Shown: in pieces, positions 23,641 to 36,095 of the stretch
How positions within the stretch are numbered: position 1 is the first letter of the stretch
Layout of the letters: each line of letters opens with the position of its first letter
Origin: Setophaga petechia
Lineage: Eukaryota; Chordata; Aves; Passeriformes; Parulidae
Reading direction: 5' to 3'
Assembly (NCBI GenBank): GCA_024362935.1
Contig: JANCRA010000014.1
Location: 310,001-374,000 of the forward strand
Length of the DNA stretch: 64,000 nt
Notes under the pieces: model-generated
What the model was told of the DNA's origin: nothing
Seen by the model: only the letters and a program-made list of their open reading frames with translations
Database searches by the model: none
Program-made: the position numbers and the translations under genes

Positions 23641-25439
23641 AGACTGACCAGAGTGCTTTCAGAAGAACCCAGGCAGCCCACAGACTCGAGGTTCCAGGCT
23701 GCTGATCAAACCTAGTGGCTGTTTGAGCCAGTAAGTCTAAATACAGGAAACAAACCATTCCTTTTCCCTTGGCAGCAGCATCTTCACACTTTAAAGCTGT
23801 TATATCAGCCTTCTCTACTGTTACCATAAAATTTGTACCTAGGACCCAAAAGACAGGACAGACTAGAGCTGTACTTTTGCTGAGTCATCTTTTCAGAAGT
23901 ATGAGCAACCATTCTAGAAGCAATATCACATTAGCACCAAAAGCCTCCCAAAGCTGACTCTCAGCCTAAGTTTACCCTCATAAATAAATGTAGAGAATCA
24001 AGTTGTTAGCTTCTGATCAAACACCACACAAGACTGGCCCAAAATAGCACTTTCCCCTAGCAAAGGGTTCCCACTGGTTCACTGTTCATTCATTCCTGTA
24101 GGAATAATCCATTCTGTTTGTATGAGTGCTGGAATGGCTTCAGGGGTGAGATGGGCTCCTAAAGTGCCCAGCCCTGTGTGATTTGTGGTCAGTGCTCTTG
24201 AGAAGGAACAGGTCAGGTGCTAATCCTCTCTGTTTCACGTGCCACAAAAAGCAGCATTTGGCACCTCAAGGGTTTGCACCGAATTTCTGCAGCAGGACAC
24301 GAGCTGCACACCTGGAGAGCTCAGCCAGGGCAGTGGGTGCTGAGGTGCTCACCATGTCAGGTGTGCCACCAGCCTGCCTCTGGCAGGAGATCCACCCATC
24401 TCCACTGAGCACTGTTTAATTCAAAGGGTGTTTTAAAGGATGTGATTTTAATGAGCACACAGCTCAGACCAGGAATCCTGTATTTCTTTCTCCTGAGTGA
24501 TGAAGTGAGCACTTGGACTCTTTGCATTGATTTCTAATCTGCTATTTCATACTCTGAGAGTGGGCCCTGGAAACCACATTCTCTCAGCTGCTCTTTGAGG
24601 GTTTCTGTGAGTAGGAGCTGCTGAGGCTGGTCAGGCCAAAAGGGAGGACCCAAATATCAGAGTTCCAAACTTCACTCAGCCCACAGCTCTTCAGCCTGGC
24701 CAACCAGAGTAATAATAATGATCATAGTAGTAATGAGAGAAGATGTGCAGACTTTGATGCAAAGGAGCTGGAAGTGGGGTGTAGGCAAATTCCACTTTCC
24801 CAGGGCAGGCAAAATGTCTGGAATACAGGAAGTTGAAAGCACGTGGATATACTAATCAGAAAGGCACAGGCACACACTGACCCACCCTCAGAGCCACTCC
24901 TGAGCACGCCTGGCTTTTGTCTCATTCCCTGAGTGCAGCAGAGCCGTGGCTGGGCAGGAGCCTGCTCTTGGCTCCTAAGAGTGACTGGCAGGAAAGCCCC
25001 AGCACAGTCACACTGCTTTCCCCAGACAGCACAGGCATTGCATCGGGTTTCTGACAAGGAACACCTGTAATTAAAGTGACAAAAATCTTCTTTCCAGATG
25101 CAGAGGAGACCTTTATTATTTGTTCCTGTAAGGCAAAGGCTTATAGGTTTTTTTCATTGCAGCCACTTTTGTTTCAGAGGTCATGAAACACCCTCCTCTC
25201 CTTAAGCACTCAGCGCCGGGGATTTAATTCCTGGCATCCTGACAAACTGCATCCCACAGATGCTGATGCCCACTGCCTGCAGCCCTCTGACCAGGTCCCA
25301 GCCACCCTCACACCACCCACTACTGCAATTTCTGTGGAGCCAGAAATATTCTTTAGACTCGTGGATGCTGTGAAGCCAGAGCTGTAAAGTCAGATCTTTT
25401 CCTCCTTTAAATGTGACTGGCTATTTACTCCCTAACAAT
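23641..25439. other. Unique non-coding DNA
   Basis: Intron-like sequence with short open frames only (111 codons at most). No repeat, exon or RNA gene is recognised. Confidence 0.4.
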
Positions 25440-25850
25440 TCTGCTTCAGAGCTGATTTAGCATTTTTATTGGAATGTGAAAGCTCTTAAAAGAAGAAAAA
25501 AATCTAATCAGGCAGGAGAGATAGAAAACTTGCTGAATTTTTTCTCCCCCCTTTGCAGCCCTTCAATCCTATCAAAAGCACATCTTCCATTCATTGCTTC
25601 CCCGTGTCATTATGACAAGCGGCTACAAATCAATAGCGGCGGCAGGGGCGGCCCCGCCCGGCCGTGATAAAGATTCACTCTCGGCCCCGATTTGCTAATA
25701 GCACATAATAGCAGCCATTGGCGCCCCGCATTAAATCATACATTTCACTCGGCGTTTATTATGGGATTTTTAAAACTCCTCACCAAATTGGATTTTCTCG
25801 ACGGTCTCTAATTTCCACATTTATCATTTAACATTAAACTCCTCTGTGGG
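25440..25850. promoter_or_regulatory. Strong candidate conserved non-coding element
   Basis: Here AT-rich DNA unusually retains many CpGs (GGCGCCCCGCATTAAATC, ACTCGGCGTTTATTATGG, TTCTCGACGGTCTC). It also has GATA-type (GTGATAAAGATTCAC), HOX/CDX-type (TTTATTATGG) and several TAAT/ATTA cores. Methylated neutral DNA normally loses CpGs, so their persistence in an AT-rich context hints at constraint. There is no coding potential. Of the candidate elements in this window, this one has the most characteristic texture. Confidence 0.45.
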
Positions 25851-27790
25851 GAGGGGGTTGGGAGGTGGGGAAGGAAAAGAGGAGCCGTGCGATTCTGTAT
25901 TTTCCTCTTTCTTTTTTATGAAAACCCATAAATAATCCCAGGTATAGGTGCCATCAGCCCTGAAGTTTTATATATATAAAGTACCAGAATTTAGGATAGA
26001 ATAGCTTTGGGACTCAGCTTACCTTCATGCAGCCCTGATAAAGAAGAGAAAATTAAAGAGAGAGCCATAAGGAAACAGATTTTAAATAACAAATCCAATA
26101 AACAAAATAGTCAACAAAGTAAGTGGGTGTGAAAAGCACTAGGGAAAACGGCTGTGAATTTCCTCATTTGAAAGAGCGAGAAGCAAGGAAAGATGGATCA
26201 AAAATTTTTTTAAAAACCCAACAAAACATACACAAATAAAACCCTTTTGTCTCTTTTTAGTTCATAGAAAATTAATTTAGCAAATGAAGTGAAACCTTAA
26301 CACCAGAGGTGCTTTGCTGAGGCAGAGAACAAGAATCCTGTGACCTGGGTGACCAGAGGGCTGCATCAGAGGCCGAGCGGGCAGGAGCTGTCCCCAGGCA
26401 CAGCCTCTGCTCAGGGCTGCCAGGGCCCAGGCCCTTCACCACCTTGGCCTGGGAAGAAGCATCCCCATCCCAGGCCATGGAAGCTCCCTCCGTGCAGACA
26501 TGGATTTGATTCTGGCCTGAACAAAGGCCACGATTCCTGAATCGGGGGTGATGTGATAAAGGCATGGTGAGTTAAGCTTTCAGTGTCCATGATTTCCAGC
26601 CATGAGACATGAACTCAATCGGCCTCTGTCCAACACCCAATTGGTACAAGCACCTCAATTCACAAACTACTGAGCAGTTTAACCAGGACTCTGCTTAAAA
26701 GTGCAGGGAAATTTTTGTTCTGGTGTATTTTGGTTTCAGTAAAGAGCTCTTAGAGATAAAATTCCTCAGTTCAGCTGCTGAGTCAACCACATCACAGGCC
26801 ACACTCCAACAGCTCTGGGCCTTTTGCAGCTGCATCAACATGGTTCTGAATCCAGCTGATTGCAGGAGCAGCAACTCTAATTATCTTCTCTTAAACTTAC
26901 AGCAAAAGTCACAACATTCCAGATCCTCTCTTTTGGACTGTTACCTGATCCCCTGAGCATTGACAGCAGTAGCAAAGGCTGGCAGGTGTAAATGCTCTTT
27001 GGAATCTGTGACCTCTCACAAAGCCAAAGACCACCCCAGCACGGTTTTCCCTCCTTGGAGTGGCTGGTAACTCCCAGGGAACACAATTGCCACAGTTATT
27101 GACCCTGAGCATCGGCCACCTCTGCAGTGAGTCACCCACCGAGCTCTGATGCCTCCACAGGAAGCTGTGTGTCCTCCTATCTGCAGCCAGAACATGAACT
27201 TGGCCAATGAAAAACTGAATCACCATTTACTTACTAGAGACATCTGTTCAAAATTAGAACATCAACAATCTAGGAACACAGCAAGTGGGAAAGAATGTCA
27301 TACTTCAGGGCATCCCACACAGTAAAGGACAAAGACTCCACAGACAAACATTTGCTGCACAGCAAGTTTAAGGATATGCTGGGGTCCCTTTGCTGTTTTT
27401 CCCTATTTTTTTCTGTGGCATTGCCAATGCAGTTTGAGGCTTCCTGCTACCATTTCCTACCTAGTTTCATACCTGCATTCGGGCACGGGAGCAGTCCCTA
27501 GGGGCTGGTGAATACACACTTTCCAATGCCTCCCACTGTTCCTTACAGCTCCAGAATCCAAAACATCCTGTGGTTTATTGATCCACCTAACCACACTTTG
27601 CCACCAATCTTTGCATTCTTCCTTACTCATGCGTCAGAGTGGAAAGTGTGTGACACATCACTTTCCAACTGACCTGAGGGTTTTCTCACCATGTGGTCAC
27701 AATTCCCTGACTGCCACTCCTCCTTCAGTTGCATCTGAGAGAAAAATATCCAGTATTACCAGAGTAATTCTGCAGTTCTTGAGCAGACCA
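25851..27790. other. Unique non-coding DNA
   Basis: AT-rich to about 26280, including a TATATATA stretch near 25970, then of mixed composition. Short open frames only. No transposon is recognised before the CR1 copy at 27.8 kb. Confidence 0.4.
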
Positions 27791-27984
27791 AGTGAGGTGG
27801 TGATGAATGTGAGCAGGCCCTGGCACAGGGTGCCCAGAGCAGCTGGGGCTGCCCCTGGATCTCTGGCAGTGCCCAAGGCCAGGCTGGAGGGGGCTTGGAG
27901 CAGCCTGGGACAGTGGAAGGTGTCCCTGCCCAGGTCCTCTTTAAATGCCCCTTCCAACTTAACTCAGCCTGTGATTCTGTGACT
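27791..27984 (+). mobile_element. CR1 LINE 3'-end copy
   Basis: This is classic avian CR1 3' sequence in sense orientation. It runs through GGCACAGGGTGCCCAGAGCA, GGCTGCCCCTGGATCTCTGG, GGAGCAGCCTGGGACAGTGG and GGTGTCCCTGCCCAGG to CCCCTTCCAACTT and a terminal GTGATTCTGTGACT. It is well preserved compared with the other CR1 pieces here, so it is a younger insertion. The copy is 5' truncated as usual, and the 3' octamer (ATTCTGTG) defines its end. It accounts for the open frames that cross this stretch on both strands. Confidence 0.92.
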
Positions 27985-30900
27985 TCAGAACATAGTTTCT
28001 TTGTTTAAGCAGGTGTCAGCAAGGTCTGCAGGACACCCTGGAAAGAAAATGAATCAGAAAAGACTTCTTAAGAGCAATGCCACCCAAACATGGTTTCAGC
28101 CATGATCAGGAAATCCCATCCTGGTTCCCATGTTTGTGGTAAGAACATGGGATCTCATTTCTCTGTTATAATCTCCCAGGTGTGGATATTCATGTACAAG
28201 AGAAAATCAATCTCTGCATGTGAAAACGAAAGTGTGGATGTGCTTCCTTCTAGCTGGAAGGGGCTGCTGCTCCCCAGGTCCAAGCTCTACCTGACCTGGC
28301 CTTGCACAGGTGTCCCCAGCTCCTGCTGGGAGGGAGCTCTGATCACTGTGACCTTTTCTCTGCAGGAATTCTTTCCCCATGAAACTTCCCAAACTGCAGT
28401 CTGCACAGCAGGTTGTCTGAAACTCTTTGTGCAAACACTTCACATCTAGAGATGATGATGATGTGTACAACAGTATCCCGTGCATGCTTTGCAGTAATAA
28501 AACAGATCAAGCTTTTAAGTGATCTGTCTGTGTAAAAGACTATAATAATAAAAAACACCCAAAGGTTATGGCATTAATTAAATCCTTCATAGTCCATGTA
28601 GGCTGTTTCCCTGGGACACTGAACCAGCAGTTTTTGTTCAGACTTCAGGTATTAAAACTACAGAAAACATGTGACTGTTGCACAAAGACATGGCTTTATT
28701 GGCTTACATCAGAAAAAAAAATACCCCAGAACTCAAAGTATCAGAATTGGAATGGTCTCAAGTCCAAAAGGCAGATGCACAAAAGAGCATAGGGTCAGCA
28801 GAATTGTAGGATGACAAAAGCTCCATAGTTTATTTTCACCCCAGCAAATAAAAGGTTTCATTAAAACAAATCAACCAGGAGTTGCACAACTGGCTTCTTG
28901 GCTAGCTTCTCCCAGCTTTGCTCAGTGGGGCGAGGCCCAGAGCCAGCCAGGACTGTCCCTTTTGGAACAAATGGACAAGATGACAGAACATACCAGTTGT
29001 TTTATGTTTCCATTTTCCTACCTTATTGAGAACACACTGAAAAGTTTCTCCTTGCATCTTATTAAGAGACAAATTGTGACTGAAGCCCAGCATAGCCAGG
29101 TGTTCACATCCCACCGGTACTGACAGGATCTGCCCCAGGTGTGCTTGGCCCAGATGTGGAGGCTGAAGAGTCTCTCAGCACAGAGCTCCTTCTCACACAG
29201 GGAGCCGAGCCCTGTGGCACTTGGTGAACTCTGCCCTCTGCCCAGGAGTGATCTCCAGCACTGAAGTTAGCACTGTGAGCACTCAGCCACAGAGGGGATA
29301 AAGGGATGCTGAGATCCTGCATCCTCTCCTGTGGGACCAGGACAGGTGGCACTCATGCTGGCACACCTGGGCTCCGACCACGCCAGGATTTAGACACAGG
29401 GCACTCTCAGCATCATGGCCTCAGCATTATAATTTGTTTCTTTCATTCTGTCAGTGCTCACACTTGTTGACCTTTCAATCACTGTTAACCCTCTCTATCC
29501 CCGTCGTGGCTTTCAGGGAGGACAGCAGGTTTATTACAGGGCAATTGGGAGTGTCCTCAGCAGAGTCATTTGTCCAGGGGTAGTTCCTGCATCACCGTGC
29601 TTGATCCAACAGGATCACAGAGCTAGGACTCGGGTTAAGTGGCCTTCCTACTCCTGGAATGCTGAAGGCCAGACAGAGGCACATTAGCAGAGCTCTGTGT
29701 ATGATGGGCTGCAGCTGGGGCAAACCTCAGGCTAAACACAGTTACACTGAAATGGGAAAAGCTGAAGCAGTGTTTGTATTTTCTGAGGAGGGTAGAAGGC
29801 AAATGATGTAAGGAACAGTGCTAAACTGGGTGAGGGTCTGCCCAGGGCAGGATTTTATATTGACAAACTTCCACCTTCCTAATATAAAGGAGTATTTTTC
29901 AGTAGTATCCAGTGCTAAAGTCCTAGTACTGGAAGACAGCAGTTCCATCCTTCAAACCAAAGCTGCAGATGATCTCAGCTTAAGACAGGTCTGATTTAAA
30001 TCCATCCAGACCTGCTTCTGGCCAGTGCAAAACACGGACTCTAGAAGAGTTTTGGGATTTTTTGCTTTCAATTGTGTGAAGAGGTGCCAGGCACTAAAGC
30101 TGACCTGCATTTCCACATGAGACATTGCAAACAAACAGCTAAGGTCTCTTCCAAAAAGTGTCTCAGTCCTAATGCTGTGCCCACGACAAGCCCTGCCCAG
30201 CAGGCAGTCACCCTCTCAGCACCCAGAGAGCAGCAGGGCCTGCCCAAGCCCTCCTGCAAGGTGCCAGGCACTGCCAGGAGCTGCTCTCACCCTGCAGGAA
30301 CACACAGACAGAAATGGGCACCTGCACCTTTAAAGTTCTCCAGCATTAAATCAGTGATGCAGAGCAGCAATAATATCAAGCTATTCTGCCAACATGAGTC
30401 CTGGAGATACAGCCCTAAACCAGCAAAGCTGATTATGAGCATTGGAGCTCCTCGCATGCTCCTCCAAAACACAATTAAAAGAGTTTTATTCTGAGTAACA
30501 AGAGGGTTAGAGGGTCACAAGAGTTTCCATTTCAAAAGGCAGCAGGATACAAGCTAGCAGGAAGAGGAAAGCAAATTGCCCAGATTTTGTGCTAGAAATA
30601 GGTGGGCATTTAAGCTGCTGCTGCTGGGCTTCAATTTCTCACCAAAATTTTATCCCATCATTCCTAAGGAAAATAGGAAAATCAGTACAAAGACAAACCT
30701 TTTCAATATTGTGATGCCAATAACCCTGCTTCCACCTGCAGCAAGTACAGGGGTTCTTTCACCTTGCTTCAACTTTGGGCTTCCCCATTGAGTCTTACAA
30801 AGAACCAATCAAAATCCTTTTAACTTCCTCCATTTTAAAGTTTATTATTATTAGAACAGAAAAAAGGAGATTTTAAAATTGCAGAGGAACCTCCAGCAAA

Positions 30901-33559
30901 CAGTCTCTTACCCAGCACTGGCTTTAAGGAGCTAAAAATGCAGTCTCCCAAAAATACAGAAATATTGTCCAGTGTCTGGCAGTCTGCAGTTCCCCCTGTT
31001 CCATGGCTCTTTCTGTGCCAGCTGCCCTCCTGCAGGCTCCATGGAAGATTGCTTTTAGGAGATCCTCTACCTACACATTTTAAGTGAATCAATGCGCAGC
31101 ATTTCTGTGAAGTGAATGCAGCAGAGATGGCAAAATCTGTCTAGATTTCCTTGGCTGGAGCCTAGAGGAGCAGAGCTGTTGGATTTCACAGAAACTAGCC
31201 AATACCAAATAATAATAAAAAAATCTTAAACATCAGTGAAAGCAGTGTGGAAGGTGACTTCATTTCAATCTGAATGGTGGACAGATCTTGCATTGTTGAC
31301 CTGATTTGGGATTTCCAGAAGTTACTTGGCTTTCCTCAGGTCAGTGTGACCTTGTCACCAGCTCTCTGAGGACACGAGGAAGGGGAGATCTTTCCTCAGA
31401 CCCTGCCAAAGCAAAGGGCTGCTCACTCACTCCAGGCTTTTCTGCCAACATAAAGGTAGCAGCAGAGAACTGATTTACTCCATAGGTTCTCTAGATACAC
31501 CCAGAGAAATAAAACAACCCTTTTCTGAATAAATCAGTTTCCAAATATTTGTTGTATTATGGGAACCCAAAGAAGTAATAAAAATTCTAAGATGAAGATT
31601 ACGGTTTTGTGGGAAAAAAAGACAAACTGCATTAGAATCTTGCATTCAAGCTTTTCTGCTCGTTCCCTCTCCTGACCCCACATGCCACGGAAAAGCTTTA
31701 GGAGCACAACTTGAAGGATGCTCATGTGCTTTTATAGTCAGTAATAATAGTTTTGTACATAATTAAGCCTTTTCTGCTTTATGAAAAGCCTGTTTCTTCA
31801 TAAAGGAAATATAGCCTAGGTAATAGTATTCAGACCTGTCCATGAAAAAAAAAAGGGGACAAATATTACAATGGCTGTAGAAAATCTTGCATATCTCCAG
31901 AGTAGGAACAATAGGACAATTCAGTGTCAGGCACTGCTGAATTTTCTAATCAGATAAAACCTTATGCAGTTACATCATTGCAATTCATTCATTTAGAAGC
32001 AGGAAGGTGAAACCTGGGATATGTTTGCTCAGAAAAAAGAGGTTTTATTTTTCCTTTTTATGACAACATTAAGTCTTTGTTCCTAAACTCCTCAATCTAC
32101 CTACACATTCAAAACTACAAATGGGTAATTCTATATACTTGCATAAATAATATTATATAGAAGGCATCTTATTCCTTTCTATATTGTATAATTTAATGTA
32201 CATTATTCTATTGCAGAAACTTAAATGAGTAATTTTTATACCACAGCATTATCTGATCCTCTGCTGTTTAGGATTAGCACTGCAAATATTCTAAAAGCCA
32301 AGCTGAAGCTGTCAGTGAGAGTACAGTGTCCTTACACTTGGTTTGTAAACAACTGTTAATAAACACATCAATGCAGCATTAATTGCTCACTTCACTGTGC
32401 ACAGGATCATACACTCATGTTCCTGCAGCCAGGAACAGTTCACTCCCTGAATTTGGATGTCTCAGGTCCAAATGTTCATCCGTTTTTTGAGAAGGCAACA
32501 AAATTTTAACAGGGCTTCAGAACTCCAGTTTTGCCTGTGCTATGGTTCGACACCAGTGGTGGTGAGACTCCAAGCTCTGTGTTGCTGTTAATGCTGTTAA
32601 TTACAGCTGATGCTGGAACACTCCAGCCCTGGTGACCCGGGCACACCGTGGGTCACAGGCCTCCTGCCCAAGCTCCAGACAGGCTTCTCCCCTCTCTGCA
32701 TGCAGCTGTCCCCACGTCTGCTCGCTGCAGGACCACCTCCCACTCCTGAAGCTGACTTCAGGACATTTCTGCAATGTGCTCCAGGGTACTTTTTAGTGCT
32801 CTGTAAACCCCGGTTCAAGGAGCACCTCACATTCACAGTCACTGGGGGATGCTGACTCAGAGAAAACCAGTAGTGTTGCCACAGTGAAATCCTGTATGGA
32901 GAATACTGCTTGGCCTAAACACTATTTTCATATACATTAAATGTATTATTTTACATATATTGTTAAATATCACTTCATGTAATTCTTTCTCAAAATGCAG
33001 AACACATGAATGTGCTGTTCTTTAAAGAGCCCGCCTCCTAAAGCAAAGTTCCATGTCAGTAACATCTGTGAGCCTGTGTCCACGCTACAAAACTGTGTGA
33101 TTCACAGCTGAGGCTGCAAACCCCCAGCACTCTGAGCCCACCAAACCCACACATTCTGCTGCCTCCCGGTGCCAGGAGACTGAGCTCCGGCGTCAGCCTT
33201 TGTTCCTGATTTCCCGGAATTCCTCAGCCCAAGTGAGGTGACCCAGGGCTTTTGTACTCCATTTCACAGAGCCTTCCCCTACCTCCCATCCTGCAGCCCC
33301 CAACGATTGCTTTCCACACGCTTCCCTCCTCAGCCTGGCCCCTGGGAAAGAAGCAAAACGTTTACAAGGGACAGACTGGGCACGCTGCGCCTCGGTGAGG
33401 GTTTGGCTGCAGCATTTCTGCTCCCAGTCTAACCAACATCGATCATCTCTAGACATTTCCATTTTTAATCATCCCAAATCAGCTTGTTTTTCAGCCCATC
33501 TAGTTGAGACCCCCTCACTCAGAGGATGTCAGCAGGGCAACGTGCTGGTTTTCACCCAG
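27985..33559. other. Unique AT-rich non-coding DNA
   Basis: Intron- or intergenic-like DNA, notably AT-rich at about 31.2-32.4 kb. Open frames reach 140 codons (30072-30494, plus) and show no recognisable domain or splice-supported exon. No repeat family is recognised. Confidence 0.4.
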
Positions 33560-34430
33560 AGAGCAGAGCCCGTGATAAATAACACTCAGAGCCCTGAGAG
33601 GATGAGTGTCCTCTACAGCTCACAGCCCACAGGCTTCATTATTGCATCGCCCATAATTCAATTCACCCTTCCTAAAAGGTCTCTTGCTGCACCCAACCCC
33701 CACCTCTGAAAACACGTCCCACTAATAATTCCCGATTAATGCCGTCAATTACCAACTCTCCCCCAGCCCCTCTCCATCCCCTGATTGGGCTGGAATGGAA
33801 GGGAAGCAGCATCTAACTGGGGAGGAATAGAAGTAGGGTAAAATAGCAATAAAAAGTAATTACATAAAAATGCTAAACATATTACATCTGTTAGTTTGCT
33901 GAGCCCAGTGGGCTCGACAATTCCAGATTTTTGCCTTTGTCCGTGCTCAGACAGACAAGAATAAGAGAAACCAGGAAAGGATCTTTCAATAAGATTATTA
34001 AATCAGTGCATGAAAAATAAGTCGTCATTACATTGCAAAAGGGAGAGAGAAACTCGCTGAAATGTCTTTCTGCAGCTTTGCCTTTGTGATCTGCAAGGTG
34101 CTGTGCTCCTGCTTACACTCTGTTGCCCTGGCAACATACTCCTGTAAAATAAAGATTATTAAAGCGCATATGATTATTTGGCCGCACAGTGAATGAGGCA
34201 GCCGCTTCTGAAATTCCTTATCAGAGAAATTCAATTTTAGGCCAAATTGTGTTTTCACTGCCTCTCAGCTTCTCCCTCCCCCCCTGCAATACCAATAAAA
34301 CCATCATCTCCCCAGCTGTACATGATATTTTGTCACTAACTCTTTCACGCCTTTCCTTTCCCATTCCGGGTTTTATTTTTACTCTGTCAAAGGAGAATGC
34401 TCTCCCCAATTTGTAAGCTTTTATACCTGA
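33560..34430. promoter_or_regulatory. Candidate conserved non-coding element with RFX site
   Basis: The stretch contains many AT-rich homeodomain-type motifs (CCATAATTCAATTC, CTAATAATTCCCGATTAATG, GTCAATTACC, AGTAATTACAT), a GATTATTAAAGCGCATATG string and retained CpGs. A perfect RFX palindrome lies inside it at 34122-34135. It runs directly into a CpG island at 34.48 kb, so it could be the upstream regulatory part of a promoter. No protein-coding signal is seen. Confidence 0.4.
34122..34135. promoter_or_regulatory. Perfect RFX X-box palindrome
   Basis: GTTGCCCTGGCAAC consists of the two inverted half-sites GTTGCC and GGCAAC separated by 2 bp. This is the canonical X-box bound by RFX-family factors, which control ciliary and neural genes. 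It sits in a TAAT-rich block 350 bp before a CpG island. Confidence 0.65.
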
Positions 34431-34479
34431 CAGTTTTTTTCTGGCAGCTTCAGCCTTTTCTCCCCTGCAGCAGCCAGCC

Positions 34480-35640
34480 CACAGTGGCAGCAGGAAGGGA
34501 CCTTCCCCTGCAGCCCGGCCCGGGGGCCGCAGCCCGTGGAGGAGCCCTGGCGGTGAGGGGCGGCACGGAGGGGTCGCAGCCACCTCCGCACCCTGTGGAG
34601 CCCCGCCTGCGGCAGGGCGCCCCGCGGGCGCTGCCCAGCGCACGGAGGTCCCGGCCGGGTGTTTAAGGTGCCGTTCCGTGGGCCACAGCTCCGCCCGGCC
34701 CCGCGAGGGGCTCCCTGCGTGACACACAGCGCTGCCAGCACGGCTGAGGCTCAGCGCCACCTCCGCCCGATGTCACCGCCACCGCCCAGAGCGCCGGGCA
34801 CGGGCACGGGCACGGGCACCCGTCCCTGCCCCGGTGCCACCGCACAGCGCTGTGCTGTGCCCGGCGGTCACACCGGCCGGCGCTCGGGCACATACGGGCA
34901 CACACACGGGCACACACACGGCCGGTGTTCGGGCACACACACGGGCACACACACGGCCGGTGTTCGGACACACACACGGGCACACACACACGGCCGGTGT
35001 TCGGACACACACGGGCACACACACGGCCGGTGTTCGGACACACACGGGCACACACACGGCCGGTGTTCGGACACACACGGTCAGACCCCGCCCGCCCGGG
35101 CGCGTCCTGCCGGCGCGGTCCCGGTGCGGGGGTCCCCCGGGCGGGGCCGCCGCGGCGCACCAGGGGGCGCTGCCGCCACGCCGCCGCCGCGCGCCGCAGG
35201 GCGGGCCCGGAGCGCGCGGGTAGCCCGGGCGGGGCGGCTGAGGGGCGGCGGGGACAGCCGTGAGGGGACAGGCCTGAGGGGAGCCCGGTGTGCGGGGACA
35301 GCCCTGAGGGGGCAGCCCCGAGGGGACGTCTGCCGTTCAGGGGGCGCCTGTGGGGGCACCTCCGCTGCGGGGGTGCCTACACGGGCGCATCTCCGCGGTC
35401 AGAGCGGGGCTGGCTCTACTCCCGGCCTGGCCCGGACAGCGGACCCCCTGCACAGTCCGGCGGCCTTTAGTGGCTCTTCTTTTCCCCCTACAGTCTAATA
35501 AAAAAAAAACCAACGGCTCAGTTTTGGCAGTCGGGCCCAGCTGGGAATTAAAAATACAACCGTGCATAACCGAGCCACAGCCCAGGCCGGCCCCAGGTGT
35601 CCCCCTGCCCGTCTCCTGCACGCTGGGGCTGAGGTCCGAG
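34480..35640. promoter_or_regulatory. CpG island with embedded minisatellite
   Basis: Very GC-rich and CpG-dense DNA, interrupted at 34875-35080 by a CA-rich minisatellite. From 35225 to 35400 there are loosely repeated GGGGACAGCCCTGAGGGG-like units. The long open frames here (34659-35498 plus, 279 codons; 34663-35160 minus, 165 codons) span the repeat, have no domain and are compositional. A possible splice donor (TTAAGGTAAAT) near 35642 could end a plus-strand first exon, but no coding start can be defended. Promoter function is inferred from composition. Confidence 0.55.
34875..35080 (+). repeat. CA-rich minisatellite, 33-37-bp units
   Basis: Units start with GGCCGGTGTTCGG and continue into CACACACGGGCACACACAC. 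Unit starts fall at 34875 (variant), 34920, 34955, 34992, 35025 and 35058, so the unit length drifts between 33 and 45 bp through CA-step slippage. The array lies in the middle of a CpG island. Confidence 0.95.
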
Positions 35641-35974
35641 TTAAGGTAAATGAGCCCTGTTCACCAGGCACAAGGTATTCTTCTTCTTCAGTAGCATTAA
35701 AAAACTACATAGACTCCAGAAAGGAAATGAAACTGCTTCTTTTAATATTAAACTTGTAATTGTTCCTATTTTTCCTCAATATTTGATGACAGTGAACCAA
35801 AGCAACTGACAGCCTTTGTGCAGCTCTTCGAGGGCGACCGCAGTGCGGTGAGGAGGAGTGAAGATTTCTGGAGGCAGAATGGAGAAGATGAAAGCGAGCC
35901 TTAGAACTAACATGTGTGCTTTATTTTTTAAAGATGGAACAGAGAGGAGGCACAATTACCTCAGATTTAGATGA

Positions 35975-36095
35975 TCTTAGTTCAAGCCCTGACCTACTGA
36001 AGCTTTCCATACCTCAGTTTCTCCTCCCTATCTGAAAACCAGGTAATAGCTGTTGCCTACCTGGCGGATAATTGCAAGGATAAATATCTTGGAGG
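35975..36095 (+). mobile_element. MIR-like SINE relic
   Basis: The order of motifs matches the MIR core and 3' half: TTCAAGCCCTGACC, then ATACCTCAGTTTCTCC, ATCTGAAAACCAGGTAATA, TTGCCTACCTGG and GCAAGGATAAATA. MIR is an ancient tRNA-derived SINE shared by amniotes and known as rare, strongly decayed relics in birds. The identity by eye is moderate and the 5' tRNA-like end is not recognisable. Confidence 0.45.

Noticed and set aside
30165..30300. CCCTGCCCAGCAGGCAG-type text recalling CR1
   Set aside because: The order of CR1 landmarks is not followed and no ATTCTGTG end is present.
34659..35498. 279-codon plus-strand open frame
   Set aside because: It runs through the CA-rich minisatellite and GC-rich DNA, giving THTGTHT-type low complexity. 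No domain.
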